64,000 nucleotides of DNA, from the NCBI GenBank assembly GCA_004153385.1, contig SDAL01000002.1, forward strand, positions 124,001-188,000, in the 5' to 3' direction. Below the pieces are notes generated by a model, which was not told the DNA's origin, made no database searches, and saw only the letters and a program-made list of their open reading frames with translations. Shown here piece after piece: positions 36,348 through 45,051 of this stretch (position 1 is its first letter; each line of letters begins with the position of its first letter). Made by a program: the position numbers and the translations under genes. This stretch comes from Paracoccaceae bacterium. GTDB lineage: Bacteria > Pseudomonadota > Alphaproteobacteria > Rhodobacterales > Rhodobacteraceae.

Positions 36348-37718
36348 ATGTCCATTCCGCAAGAGGGCGGTGGCCCGATCGAGAGTTTCTCGCAGCTGGC
36401 CGAATATATGCAAGCCGGCGAAAAGCCGAAAAGCGACTGGCGTATCGGAACCGAACATGAAAAATTCGGCTATTGCGAAGCGCAGCACAAACCCTTGCCC
36501 TATGACGGGCCATGTTCGATCAAGGCCATGCTGGAGGGGCTGCGGGATGCCTATGGCTGGAAGCCGATCGAAGAGCAGGGCAAGATCATCGGACTGGAGG
36601 CCAACGGCGGCAATGTCAGCCTTGAGCCGGGGGGGCAGCTGGAACTGTCCGGCGCACCGCTGGAGACCATCCATCAGACCTGTGACGAGGTGAACCAGCA
36701 CCTGCGCGAAGTGCAATCGGTGGCCGACAAGATCGGCGCGCGGTTCATCGGTTTGGGCGCGGCCCCCGAATGGTCCTATGAAGATATGTCGATGATGCCC
36801 AAAGGCCGGTATCAGTTGATGACGGATTACATGGACAAGGTCGGCACCATGGGCAAGACCATGATGTACCGGACCTGCACGGTTCAGGTGAACCTCGATT
36901 TCGCGTCAGAGGCAGACATGGTGCAAAAAATGCGCGTGGCAGTGGCCCTGCAGCCTGTCGCCACCGCGCTTTTTGCCAATTCGCCCTTCCTTGATGGCAA
37001 GCCCAACGGCATGAAATCATGGCGGTCCTACGTATGGCAAAATCTGGATGCGCAGCGCACCGGTATGTTGCCGTTCGTCTTTGAAGAAGGGTTCGGCTAT
37101 CAGGCGTGGGTGGATTATGTGCTCGATGTGCCTATGTATTTCGTCTACCGCGACGGAAAATACATCAACGCGCTGGGCCAGTCGTTCCGCGATTTCCTGA
37201 ACGGCGAGCTGCCTGCCTTGCCCGGTGAAAAGCCGACGCTGTCGGATTGGGCCGATCATATGACGACCGTCTTCCCCGAAGCGCGGGCGAAGAAATTCAT
37301 TGAAATGCGCGGTGCCGATGGCGGGCCGTGGCGCCGGCTGTGCGCGCTGCCTGCGCTTTGGGTCGGTCTGACTTACGATCAGGGCGCGCTGGATGCCGCA
37401 TGGGATCTGGTCAAGGACTGGGATCACGACACCCGCGAAGGTCTGCGCAAGGCGGCGGCGGTTGATGCGCTGCAGGGCGAAAGCCATGGCGTGAAACTGC
37501 ATGATCTGGCGCGTGAAGTCGTCAATATTTCACGCGAAGGGCTCAAGGCGCGCGCCATGCCCGGCGCAGGTGGTCTGATCCCCGACGAGACCCACTTCCT
37601 CAACGCGTTGGAAGAAAGCGTCGAGACGGGCCGCGTTCCGGCAGACGAGTTGCTGGAGAAATACCACGGCGAATGGAACGGCGATCTGTCCAAGATCTAT
37701 TCCGAATACAGCTACTGA
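36348..37718 (+). CDS. gshA: Glutamate--cysteine ligase, alphaproteobacterial/plant type
   Basis: A 456 aa ligase making gamma-glutamylcysteine, the first step of glutathione synthesis. Length and the segments RIGTEHEKFGY, ANGGNVSLEPGGQLELSG, TCTVQVNLDF and the MRGADGGPWRRL region match the family shared by plants and alphaproteobacteria. It carries its own AGGAG-like site (TAAGGAG) before the ATG and ends at the terminator at 37763-37792. Confidence 0.95.
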   Translation: MSIPQEGGGPIESFSQLAEYMQAGEKPKSDWRIGTEHEKFGYCEAQHKPLPYDGPCSIKAMLEGLRDAYGWKPIEEQGKIIGLEANGGNVSLEPGGQLELSGAPLETIHQTCDEVNQHLREVQSVADKIGARFIGLGAAPEWSYEDMSMMPKGRYQLMTDYMDKVGTMGKTMMYRTCTVQVNLDFASEADMVQKMRVAVALQPVATALFANSPFLDGKPNGMKSWRSYVWQNLDAQRTGMLPFVFEEGFGYQAWVDYVLDVPMYFVYRDGKYINALGQSFRDFLNGELPALPGEKPTLSDWADHMTTVFPEARAKKFIEMRGADGGPWRRLCALPALWVGLTYDQGALDAAWDLVKDWDHDTREGLRKAAAVDALQGESHGVKLHDLAREVVNISREGLKARAMPGAGGLIPDETHFLNALEESVETGRVPADELLEKYHGEWNGDLSKIYSEYSY

Positions 37719-37762
37719 CCATCTGCGCGGCCCTGATCTGGCCCCGCCCGTTAAATGAAAAA

Positions 37763-37792
37763 AACGCGGAAGGTTTTGCAACCTTTCGCGTT
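37763..37792. terminator. Bidirectional intrinsic terminator (gshA / DUF805 gene)
   Basis: A 13-bp hairpin with one G-U pair (37763-37775 with 37780-37792), a TTGC loop, an A-rich left flank and a T-rich right flank. It lies between the convergent gshA and DUF805 stops. Confidence 0.85.
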
Positions 37793-37850
37793 TTCCGTTT
37801 TGGAATTAGGGCGTTAAGAAGAAAGTTTCCCGTGAAACGCTGTGTGTGGC

Positions 37851-38258
37851 TTAGTCCTGCGCGGGTTCGGGGCCAAAGCGGTTTTCGCCCGAACGCGTGC
37901 GCGATGCACAGAACACGATCAGGACCACCGCCCCGATAAGCGGGATCAGCCCGATCAGAACCCACCATCCGGTGCGGTCGATATCATGTAGACGACGCAC
38001 GGCCACGGCAAGCGACGGGATGATCATCGCAAGCGAGAAAACAAAGCTGAGCGGCCCGCCGTTTGAAATGAACCACGCCGATCCGCCTTCGGCCCCCATG
38101 CTCAGGCCGCCAAACAACAGGCCGTCAATCACGCTCAAAATCAGATTTGCCACCCAGATAAACAGCACGAACCACCAAAATTCAGAGCGGCGCGCGCGCC
38201 CGGAAAAACGGGCGTATTTATGGCGAAGGCAGGTTTCTATCGACTGTTGAAAATTCAT
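37851..38258 (-). CDS. DUF805 family inner membrane protein
   Basis: A 135 aa protein with the DUF805 opening (a C-terminal-facing KYARFSGRARRSEFWWFVLF segment), three to four helices and the RRLHDIDRTGWWVLIGLIPLIG hallmark. Such proteins are widespread small membrane proteins (YhaH-like) without a firm function. It is a single gene. Confidence 0.92.
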   Translation of the reverse strand: MNFQQSIETCLRHKYARFSGRARRSEFWWFVLFIWVANLILSVIDGLLFGGLSMGAEGGSAWFISNGGPLSFVFSLAMIIPSLAVAVRRLHDIDRTGWWVLIGLIPLIGAVVLIVFCASRTRSGENRFGPEPAQD

Positions 38259-38347
38259 TGTTTCGCCTTTGAAAGAATATGCTGGGGTTTAGATGAACCG
38301 GTTGGGCGGCAGGTCAAGCCCCCTGTCACGCGCAAGCTGCGTGCGGG

Positions 38348-38956
38348 TTATCCCTTTTTGCCGATCCGTGGTTCGCGGCCTTGCGCCAGTCGTGCGATGT
38401 TGCTGCGGTGGCGCCAGAAAATCAGAACCGCCAAAATGGCCAGCAGCAGCATCATGTGCTGATAGTCCAGCACCAGTGCCAACGGAACGCTCGCCGCAGC
38501 GGCAACAAGGGCCGAGAGCGAAGAGATACGGGTGATCAGGGCGGTCAGCAGCCAGATCGCGCAGGCCGCGATTCCCAAAGGCCATGCCAATGCAAGCAGC
38601 GTGCCCAGAAACGTGGCCACACCCTTGCCACCGCGAAACCGCAGCCAGACCGGATAGATATGTCCCACAAAGGCAAATCCGCCTGCCACTTGGGCGGCTG
38701 TGTCATCGAGAAAATAGCGTGCAAGCAGCACCGCAATCGCACCTTTGCCTGAATCCAGCACCAAGGTTGCCAGCGCTGCGGGTTTGTTGCCGGTGCGCAG
38801 CACATTGGTCGCGCCGATATTGCCCGAACCGATGGTGCGCAGATCGCCAAGGCCCAAAAGCCGGGTGATCACCAAACCGAAGGGCACTGACCCCAGAAGA
38901 TATCCCAAAAGGGCCACCAGACCTATCAGCAACGGTGCGTATTCGCTCACGGGCAT
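38348..38956 (-). CDS. plsY: Acyl-phosphate:glycerol-3-phosphate acyltransferase
   Basis: A 202 aa membrane acyltransferase that makes lysophosphatidic acid from acyl phosphate. The family motifs are intact: GSVPFGLV, GSGNIGATNVLR, and the GGKGVATFLG loop. It lies 11 bases after the dihydroorotase-like gene and closes the pyrB cluster. Confidence 0.95.
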   Translation of the reverse strand: MPVSEYAPLLIGLVALLGYLLGSVPFGLVITRLLGLGDLRTIGSGNIGATNVLRTGNKPAALATLVLDSGKGAIAVLLARYFLDDTAAQVAGGFAFVGHIYPVWLRFRGGKGVATFLGTLLALAWPLGIAACAIWLLTALITRISSLSALVAAAASVPLALVLDYQHMMLLLAILAVLIFWRHRSNIARLAQGREPRIGKKG

Positions 38957-38967
38957 ATATCCTCGCT

Positions 38968-40245
38968 CTAGTTGGTTTGGGGTCCGTGGACCTGTTTGCC
39001 GCCCACAAATGTGGCAATAACCTTGCCTTGCATGCGCTCTCCGTCGAACGGAGTGTTCTTTGATTTGGATTGCATTGTCCAGCGATCCAGCACGAAAGGG
39101 GCCTCTGGGTCAAACAAAACCAGATCGGCCGGGGCGCCTTCGGACAAACGGCCTTGTGGCAAATTCAGCCGCTTTGCCGGATTGAGCGCCATGGCGCGAA
39201 ACAGTTGCGGCAGGCTGAGCGCGCCTGAATGATAAAGCCGCATGGCAGCCGGAATGAAGGTTTCGAGCGCCACGGCACCCGGGCTGGCTTCCTCGAACGG
39301 CAGGCGTTTGGATTCTTCATCAGCCGGTGTGTGCATGGAGCAGATGATGTCGATCAGCCCCTGACCCACGGCCTCGACCATCGCCATCCGGTCGGATTCG
39401 CTGCGCAAGGGCGGCGTGAATTTGAAAAACGTGCGGTAATCGCCGACATCCAGCTCGTTCAATGTCAGGTGATGGATTGATATTCCTGCAGAGATATCCA
39501 GACCGTTTTCCTTGCCACGCTCAAGCGCGGGCAGGGCCCGCTGGGTGGTGATCTGGTCGGCGTGATAGCGCACGCCCGTCATCTCCACGAGGCCCAGATC
39601 GCGATCCAGCCCGATACGTTCTGCCATGGGCGATACCCCCGGCAGCCCGCGCAGGCTGGCAAACGGGCCAGAGGTGACGGCCGCGCCTGCCGACAGTCCG
39701 GGCTCCTGAGGATGCATGATGACCAGCGCGCCAAGCGAGCGGGCATAGCTCAGCGCACGCGACAGGGCCTTGGTGTCGGTTGCCACATGCGTCACATCCG
39801 AAAACGCCAGCGCGCCCGCATCCAGCAGGAAGCTGAGTTCCGTCATCTCGCGGCCCTCGCGGTTTTTGGTCAACGCGGCCATATGGTGGATGCGCACGGG
39901 GGCCTGTTGTGCGCGCCGTGTGACGAATTCCAATATCTCGGGCGTGTCGATACACGGGGTTGTGTCGGGGCGCGCGACCAGCGTTGTAACCCCGCCTGCC
40001 GCGGCTGCCAGCCCGGCGGAGCGGAAGCTTTCGCGATGCCGTTCTCCGGGTTCGCCGATTTTGACACCGATATCCACAATACCCGGTGCCAAGTACTTTC
40101 CACGGCAATCGATCACGCGCGCATCCGGCGGTGCGCTCATCTGGCCGATTGCAGCGATATGGCCGTTGTCCACCACCAGATTGCCTGCGGTTTCGGTCAG
40201 GGTTTCGGGATCGATCAGGCGGGCATTTTCAAAAAACAGGGTCAT
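38968..40245 (-). CDS. Dihydroorotase homologue lacking metal ligands (PyrC'-like, likely non-catalytic)
   Basis: A 425 aa amidohydrolase-fold protein clearly in the class I dihydroorotase family (YLAPGIVDIG, NPAKRLNLPQG). The active site is mostly gone: the HxH pair after PG(I/L)VD is replaced by G60-V-K62; the FSDD aspartate is V151; the HxS/T histidine is Q231; the catalytic TDHAPH aspartate is M304 in ICSMHTP. Only H178 of the metal ligands remains. In Pseudomonas an inactive PyrC' of this kind is needed to assemble aspartate transcarbamoylase with PyrB. pyrB is in the same cluster, separated by two membrane-protein genes. A true dihydroorotase should exist elsewhere. Confidence 0.88.
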   Translation of the reverse strand: MTLFFENARLIDPETLTETAGNLVVDNGHIAAIGQMSAPPDARVIDCRGKYLAPGIVDIGVKIGEPGERHRESFRSAGLAAAAGGVTTLVARPDTTPCIDTPEILEFVTRRAQQAPVRIHHMAALTKNREGREMTELSFLLDAGALAFSDVTHVATDTKALSRALSYARSLGALVIMHPQEPGLSAGAAVTSGPFASLRGLPGVSPMAERIGLDRDLGLVEMTGVRYHADQITTQRALPALERGKENGLDISAGISIHHLTLNELDVGDYRTFFKFTPPLRSESDRMAMVEAVGQGLIDIICSMHTPADEESKRLPFEEASPGAVALETFIPAAMRLYHSGALSLPQLFRAMALNPAKRLNLPQGRLSEGAPADLVLFDPEAPFVLDRWTMQSKSKNTPFDGERMQGKVIATFVGGKQVHGPQTN

Positions 40246-40865
40246 CGGATACCTATCTGGTTTTGGCCGTTGCGGATCTGTCGGATCAGGTCGGAGACTG
40301 TGGCGGCGTCGGGTATGTCATGAAAACAGACCGGCTCGGCATCATAGCCGTGGTCTTTGCTATGGCGCAGGCGATGGGCTGCAGGCGCCCGGGTGCCGAT
40401 CTGCACCGTCCGGCTGTCATGTGGTGGCAGCGCGTCCGGGTCTGTCGCCGGTGGTAGGGCAAACCGCGCAATTTTGGCGCGGTGCAAGGGGCCTGTCGCG
40501 ATATAGGCGGCCTTGTCTGTCAGCAGATACCGTTCGGCATGGGGGCTGTAGCGGATGGCCAATGTCCGTGCACAAAGCCAGACAAAGCCCCCCAGCATCA
40601 AGGCCACCGGGATTTCGATATCCGTATGGTTGGTGGCAAACACCATGGCCCATATCGCCCCCAGCACCATGCAGGCCAGCGGGCCGCGAATGCGCTGCGA
40701 GATCATACTGTCGCTACGCCTGCTGGCCCAGACAACGGTTTCAGCATCGGGAATACGGTCGCGCCACGGGGCCCGTGTGCGCAGCCTGTGGCTGCCAGAG
40801 CGGCGGGTGCGGGGCGGGGGCGGGCCGACGGTAGCCTCGGTATAGCTTGATGTCCAGTCGCTCAT
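40242..40865 (-). CDS. Membrane protein with PH-like domain, first of a pair in the pyrB cluster
   Basis: A 207 aa protein: a basic, hydrophilic N-terminus of about 60 residues, two adjacent hydrophobic helices (residues 64-97), then a beta-rich part that begins ERYLLTDKAAYIATGPLHRAKIARF, a pattern typical of bacterial PH-like (YdbT-type) modules. The C-terminus (DAATVSDLIRQI) resembles the closing helix of such domains. It overlaps the genes on both sides by 4 bases. No function is known to me. Confidence 0.72.
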   Translation of the reverse strand: MSDWTSSYTEATVGPPPPRTRRSGSHRLRTRAPWRDRIPDAETVVWASRRSDSMISQRIRGPLACMVLGAIWAMVFATNHTDIEIPVALMLGGFVWLCARTLAIRYSPHAERYLLTDKAAYIATGPLHRAKIARFALPPATDPDALPPHDSRTVQIGTRAPAAHRLRHSKDHGYDAEPVCFHDIPDAATVSDLIRQIRNGQNQIGIR

Positions 40866-41341
40866 GTCGCGACCTCGGCGCGGGCATGTCGGGCGGCCTC
40901 TATTTGCTCAATGGCCGATATGGGATCGGCCAGATGGCTGATGCGCAAGCGCTTGCCATCATTGCGCGTGATATGCACATCGCCCAGAAACGGCGACAGT
41001 TGCAAAATCTCCAGAAGCAGGATCGATCGCCCGCGTGGCCCGATCAGGCGGCGGTCTGTCAGATACCAGATGGTCGAGAACACGCGCCGGTAGGACAGAA
41101 AGGCCCTGAAGATCTGGGCCGCCAGCACCACACCGATCAACACCACGAAATCCATACCGCTGGCCAGAAACTGCCCGACAAACAGCAAGATCGCCAGCTG
41201 CATCGCGGTCCAGAACGCCTGAACCGAGAAAAACCGCCGCCGGTCGGGGCGAAAGGCAGAAATGGCGTGCTCGTCATCTGCCAGTCCGGGGGCAGCTATC
41301 ACGACATCGGGCTGCGGGGAGCGCGTGGATGGCTCAGACAT
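40862..41341 (-). CDS. Membrane protein with PH-like domain, second of the pair
   Basis: A 159 aa protein with two helices (about residues 43-85) followed by a PH-like beta domain: [42 protein letters not shown], and a closing helix [13 protein letters not shown]. The WYLTDRRLI pattern is the usual bacterial PH start. Its start overlaps the pyrB stop by 8 bases and its stop overlaps the next gene by 4, so it is translated with PyrB. The role is unknown. Confidence 0.74.
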   Translation of the reverse strand: MSEPSTRSPQPDVVIAAPGLADDEHAISAFRPDRRRFFSVQAFWTAMQLAILLFVGQFLASGMDFVVLIGVVLAAQIFRAFLSYRRVFSTIWYLTDRRLIGPRGRSILLLEILQLSPFLGDVHITRNDGKRLRISHLADPISAIEQIEAARHARAEVAT

Positions 41342-42299
41342 AGTCGCCGTCGCTCAGCGCCCGACCGCGTTCACGGCGCAGGTTGCGTGCGAGTAGATCC
41401 ATACAGGCCATACGCACGGCCACGCCCATTTCAACCTGCTCCTGAATAACGGAACGGTTGATATCGTCGGCAATCGTGCCATCGATTTCAACGCCACGGT
41501 TCATCGGGCCGGGGTGCATGACAATGGCATCGGGTTTGGCAAAGGCCAGCTTTTCGGCATCCAGCCCGTAGCGGTGGAAATATTCCCGCTCCGACGGGAT
41601 GAAGCCACCGTCCATGCGTTCTTTTTGCAGCCGTAGCATCATGACCACATCGGCGTCTTGCAGGCCTGTGCGCATATCGTCACAGACCTCGACGCCAAGC
41701 TGGTCGACACCGGGGGGCATCAAGGTGGGCGGACCGACCAGACGCACACGGTTTTCCATCTTGCCCAGGAGCAACATGTTGGAGCGTGCGACCCTGCTAT
41801 GGGCGATATCGCCGCAGATCGCCACGGTCAGGCGCTGGATGCGGCCTTTTTCACGCCGGATGGTCAAGGCATCAAGCAGTGCTTGGGTGGGGTGTTCATG
41901 GCGCCCGTCGCCTGCATTGAGAACCGCACATTCGACCTTTTGCGCCAGCAGATCGACCGCACCCGAATTGGGGTGGCGCACGACCAGCAGATCGGGATGC
42001 ATGGCGTTGAGGGTCAGCGCGGTGTCGATCAGGGTTTCCCCCTTTTTGACGCTGGAATTCTGCATTGCCATGTTCAGCACATCCGCCCCGAGCCGTTTGC
42101 CCGCCAGCTCGAAGCTGGACTGGGTGCGGGTCGAATTCTCGAAGAACATGTTGATTTGCGTCATGCCCGCCAGCGCATCGGTTTTCTTGACCGTGCGGCG
42201 GTTCAGATCAACGTAGCTTTCCGCCAGATCGAGAACGGCGCGAATGTCGCTTTGCGACAGATGCTCGATCCCCAGAAGGTGCCTTGCCTGAAACGTCAT
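41334..42299 (-). CDS. pyrB: Aspartate carbamoyltransferase catalytic subunit
   Basis: A 321 aa enzyme that makes carbamoyl aspartate in pyrimidine synthesis. The carbamoyl phosphate motif [42 protein letters not shown] and the MHPGPMNRG motif are intact. The ATG at 42299 is chosen, with GGAG about 9 bases upstream; an in-frame ATG at 42314 adds five residues. No pyrI regulatory subunit is present. The downstream degenerate dihydroorotase suggests a PyrB-PyrC' holoenzyme of the Pseudomonas type (inference). Confidence 0.94.
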   Translation of the reverse strand: MTFQARHLLGIEHLSQSDIRAVLDLAESYVDLNRRTVKKTDALAGMTQINMFFENSTRTQSSFELAGKRLGADVLNMAMQNSSVKKGETLIDTALTLNAMHPDLLVVRHPNSGAVDLLAQKVECAVLNAGDGRHEHPTQALLDALTIRREKGRIQRLTVAICGDIAHSRVARSNMLLLGKMENRVRLVGPPTLMPPGVDQLGVEVCDDMRTGLQDADVVMMLRLQKERMDGGFIPSEREYFHRYGLDAEKLAFAKPDAIVMHPGPMNRGVEIDGTIADDINRSVIQEQVEMGVAVRMACMDLLARNLRRERGRALSDGDYV

Positions 42300-42500
42300 C
42301 GAAAGCCACTCCATACCCGTTATGCTGGCGGGCTTATCGCAAAGATGGGTGCTCACGTCCAGCGGCGTTGGCCACGTATTGGCGAAGATATGGGTGGGAT
42401 CGGAAAGCAAACCCGACCGCCAGAAGGGGGCGGGGGTATTCGGGGTCAGGATGAAATGGGGGGATTTACCCAACCCGCAGTGCGGCGTAGTTTGGCCCCC

Positions 42501-43385
42501 ATGACAAAAGACCCCGCGATGGATGCTGTTTCACATATGGACTACGACGCTGCTGTGGCGGCACTGGAATGGTGTGTGGAGCTGGGCATATCCGAGGCGC
42601 ATCTGGATGCGCCCGTGGATGCCTATGCTTTGCCAGACAGACTGGCCGCGCCGCAAATGCGCGCCGCGCCAGCGGATGCACAGCAGCCCCCCGGTGGGTC
42701 ACAGCCCCCGCAACAGGGACGCTCTGGCGCAGATCATGCGCCTGCGGTCCCTGCACCGCCCGCCCGTGGCCCCGATCCCGCAGGTTTGGCCCAGACGCGC
42801 GCCGGTGCGGCCCAATCGCTGGAGGCCTTACGCGAGGCGATGTCGCAGTTTGAGCATTGCGACCTGAAAAAGGGCGCACGTTCGACCGTTTTCGCCGATG
42901 GTAATCCCAAAGCGCGCGTCATGGTCATAGGCGAAGCCCCCGGACGCGACGAGGATCGCGCGGGGCGCCCGTTTGTAGGACGTTCGGGACAGATGCTCGA
43001 CAGGATGTTGGCCGCCATCGGGTTGGAGCGTGCCAGCCCCGATCCTGCCGCCGCCGCCTATCTTGCCAATGTTCTGCCGTGGCGCCCGCCCGGAGACCGC
43101 GAACCGGAGGCTGCAGAAATTGCGGTGATGTTGCCATTTCTGACGCGTCATGTGGAGCTGGTCGATCCCGATGTGGTGATCTTGATGGGCAACACAGCCT
43201 GTTCGGCAGGTTTGGGCAAGCGTGGCATAATGCGGTTGCGAGGAGCATGGGCAGAGGCATTCGGCCGCCCTGCGATGCCGATGACGCATCCTGCCTTTTT
43301 GTTGCGCCAGCCCGATGCCAAACGCGATGCATGGGCCGATTTGCTGCAAATCCGCGCACGGTTGGATGGCGATCAAAACAGTTGA
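42501..43385 (+). CDS. Family 4-like uracil-DNA glycosylase lacking Fe-S cysteines
   Basis: A 294 aa protein with a low-complexity Pro/Ala/Gln linker (residues 50-100) and a C-terminal UDG domain. Motif [10 protein letters not shown] (144-152) plus GRPFVGRSG, and motif [10 protein letters not shown] (263-271) are clear. Of the four cysteines that hold the 4Fe-4S cluster in classical family 4 enzymes only C120 remains: the partner in CxxC is Phe, CRPPG is WRPPG (W194), and the last is M210. A cluster-free UDG lineage is known in Bradyrhizobium-type alphaproteobacteria. It likely removes uracil from DNA. It is divergent from pyrB. Confidence 0.85.
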   Translation: MTKDPAMDAVSHMDYDAAVAALEWCVELGISEAHLDAPVDAYALPDRLAAPQMRAAPADAQQPPGGSQPPQQGRSGADHAPAVPAPPARGPDPAGLAQTRAGAAQSLEALREAMSQFEHCDLKKGARSTVFADGNPKARVMVIGEAPGRDEDRAGRPFVGRSGQMLDRMLAAIGLERASPDPAAAAYLANVLPWRPPGDREPEAAEIAVMLPFLTRHVELVDPDVVILMGNTACSAGLGKRGIMRLRGAWAEAFGRPAMPMTHPAFLLRQPDAKRDAWADLLQIRARLDGDQNS

Positions 43386-43529
43386 TGCTTCAGCTTCTCT
43401 TAAGGTTGACGTGCCACGTGATAAAGTGATGCGCACGCGCGTGTGAGCACTTTGCGCCACGGCCGATTTTTGTCAGACTACAGGGAATGGTAGCGATGGG
43501 CGGTGATGACGCCCGAGCAAGGATGAATA

Positions 43530-45050
43530 ATGCGGTTTTTAACGCGCAGCCTTCGCGGGCTTTTGATCATGGCGCTTACGCTGGGGTTGTTGGGCACGGC
43601 GGTGCTGCTGGTGGCACAGGCGCTGTCGGTGCGCGCCACCCAGACCGGCCCGGCGCGTGCCCCCAGCGAACGGATGTATGCCGCAGATGTGCTTACGTTG
43701 GAGTTTCGCGATCTGACACCGCAGATGACCGCGTATGGCGAAATACGCTCCACGCGGCGGCTGGAGGTACGGGCCTCCGGCTCTGGGCGGATCATTGCGC
43801 TGTCACCCGATTTCAAGGATGGCGCGCGGGTCGCCCAAGGGGATGTGCTGGTGCGTCTGGATCCGGCACAATATCGCGCCGCCCGCGACAGCGCCCGCGC
43901 GTCGGTCAGTGATGCGCAATCGGCGCTTGCCGAGGCAGAGCGCGCGCTTGTGATCACAAATGACGATCTGGAGGCCGCACGCCGGCAGGCCAGCCTGCGC
44001 CAGCGTGCCTTCGAGCGCCAGCGCGATTTGAATACACGGGGGTTGGGCTCTGCGGTGACCACGGAGGAGGCGGAGCTGGCCGCCTCCAGCGCAGATCAGG
44101 CGGTTTTGGGCAAACGGGCTGCACTGTCTCTTGCCCGATCCACGCGTGATCAGTCCCAAATCGCCCTCGAGCGCGCAGAAATCGATCTGCGAGAGGCGGA
44201 CCGCGTTCTGGCAGAGACAGAAATACGCGCGGGGTTTCAAGGGATCTTGTCGCAAGTCGCCGCGGTGGAAGGCGGGCTTGTGTCTGATAACGAGATGCTG
44301 GCAGAGCTGATCGACCCGAATGCGCTGGAGGTGGTGTTTCGCGTCTCGACCACGCAGTTTGTCCGTTTGACAGACCCCGACGGGGCCTTGCGGCCATTGT
44401 CGGCGGAGGTGCGGCTGCAATCGGCCAGCGGTGAAATCCGTTCGGACGCGACGCTGGTGCGTGTGGGGGCGGCGGTTGAGGCCGGTGTGGCCGGGCGCCT
44501 GATTTTCGCACGTCTGGATGCGCCCCAAGGGTTTCGTCCGGGTGATTTTGCCACCGTCATCGTGCAAGAGCCAACGCTGGATCGTGTCGCCCGTCTGCCT
44601 GCGCAGGCAGTGAACGGGAATGCGGAGTTGCTGGCACTTGGGCCGGAGGACCGGTTGCGCACTGTTCAGGCAGAGGTTTTGCGCCGCGAGGGCGATACCA
44701 TACTGGTGCGCGCCGATGTGGCACCGGACACAGAGGTCGTGGCGCGCCGTACCCCGCTGTTGGGGGACGGTATCCGCCTGCGACCGATCCGTTCAGGCGA
44801 TCAAGGGGCGGCTTCCGATGTGCCGCGCGGCACGCCGGCACAGGCTGTCGAAGATGCGGCCTTGCGCGACAACCGCAACCACCCCGCGATGGTCACCCTT
44901 ACGCCTGCGCATCGTGCGCGGCTGAAAGCGCAGCTAGAGGCGGCCAAGAACCTGTCGCCCGCCCGCAAATCCCAGATCGCACAGGAGCTGGAGGCCACGC
45001 GCGTGCCGGCCGCCACCCTCGCGCAGATCGCGCCCATGGCAGGGGGGTAG
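43530..45050 (+). CDS. RND efflux periplasmic adaptor (membrane fusion protein)
   Basis: A 506 aa HlyD/AcrA-type adaptor. An N-terminal membrane anchor (about residues 10-32), a barrel-sandwich entry (YGEIRSTRRLEVRASGSGRI), a long coiled-coil hairpin (about residues 110-215 with SDAQSALAEAERAL), a lipoyl-like return and beta-barrel domains are visible. An AAGGA site precedes the ATG. The C-terminal 90 residues are helical, charged and unusual for the family. It is 1 base from the pump gene and bridges it to an outer membrane channel not encoded here. Confidence 0.9.
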   Translation: MRFLTRSLRGLLIMALTLGLLGTAVLLVAQALSVRATQTGPARAPSERMYAADVLTLEFRDLTPQMTAYGEIRSTRRLEVRASGSGRIIALSPDFKDGARVAQGDVLVRLDPAQYRAARDSARASVSDAQSALAEAERALVITNDDLEAARRQASLRQRAFERQRDLNTRGLGSAVTTEEAELAASSADQAVLGKRAALSLARSTRDQSQIALERAEIDLREADRVLAETEIRAGFQGILSQVAAVEGGLVSDNEMLAELIDPNALEVVFRVSTTQFVRLTDPDGALRPLSAEVRLQSASGEIRSDATLVRVGAAVEAGVAGRLIFARLDAPQGFRPGDFATVIVQEPTLDRVARLPAQAVNGNAELLALGPEDRLRTVQAEVLRREGDTILVRADVAPDTEVVARRTPLLGDGIRLRPIRSGDQGAASDVPRGTPAQAVEDAALRDNRNHPAMVTLTPAHRARLKAQLEAAKNLSPARKSQIAQELEATRVPAATLAQIAPMAGG

Positions 45051-45051
45051 G

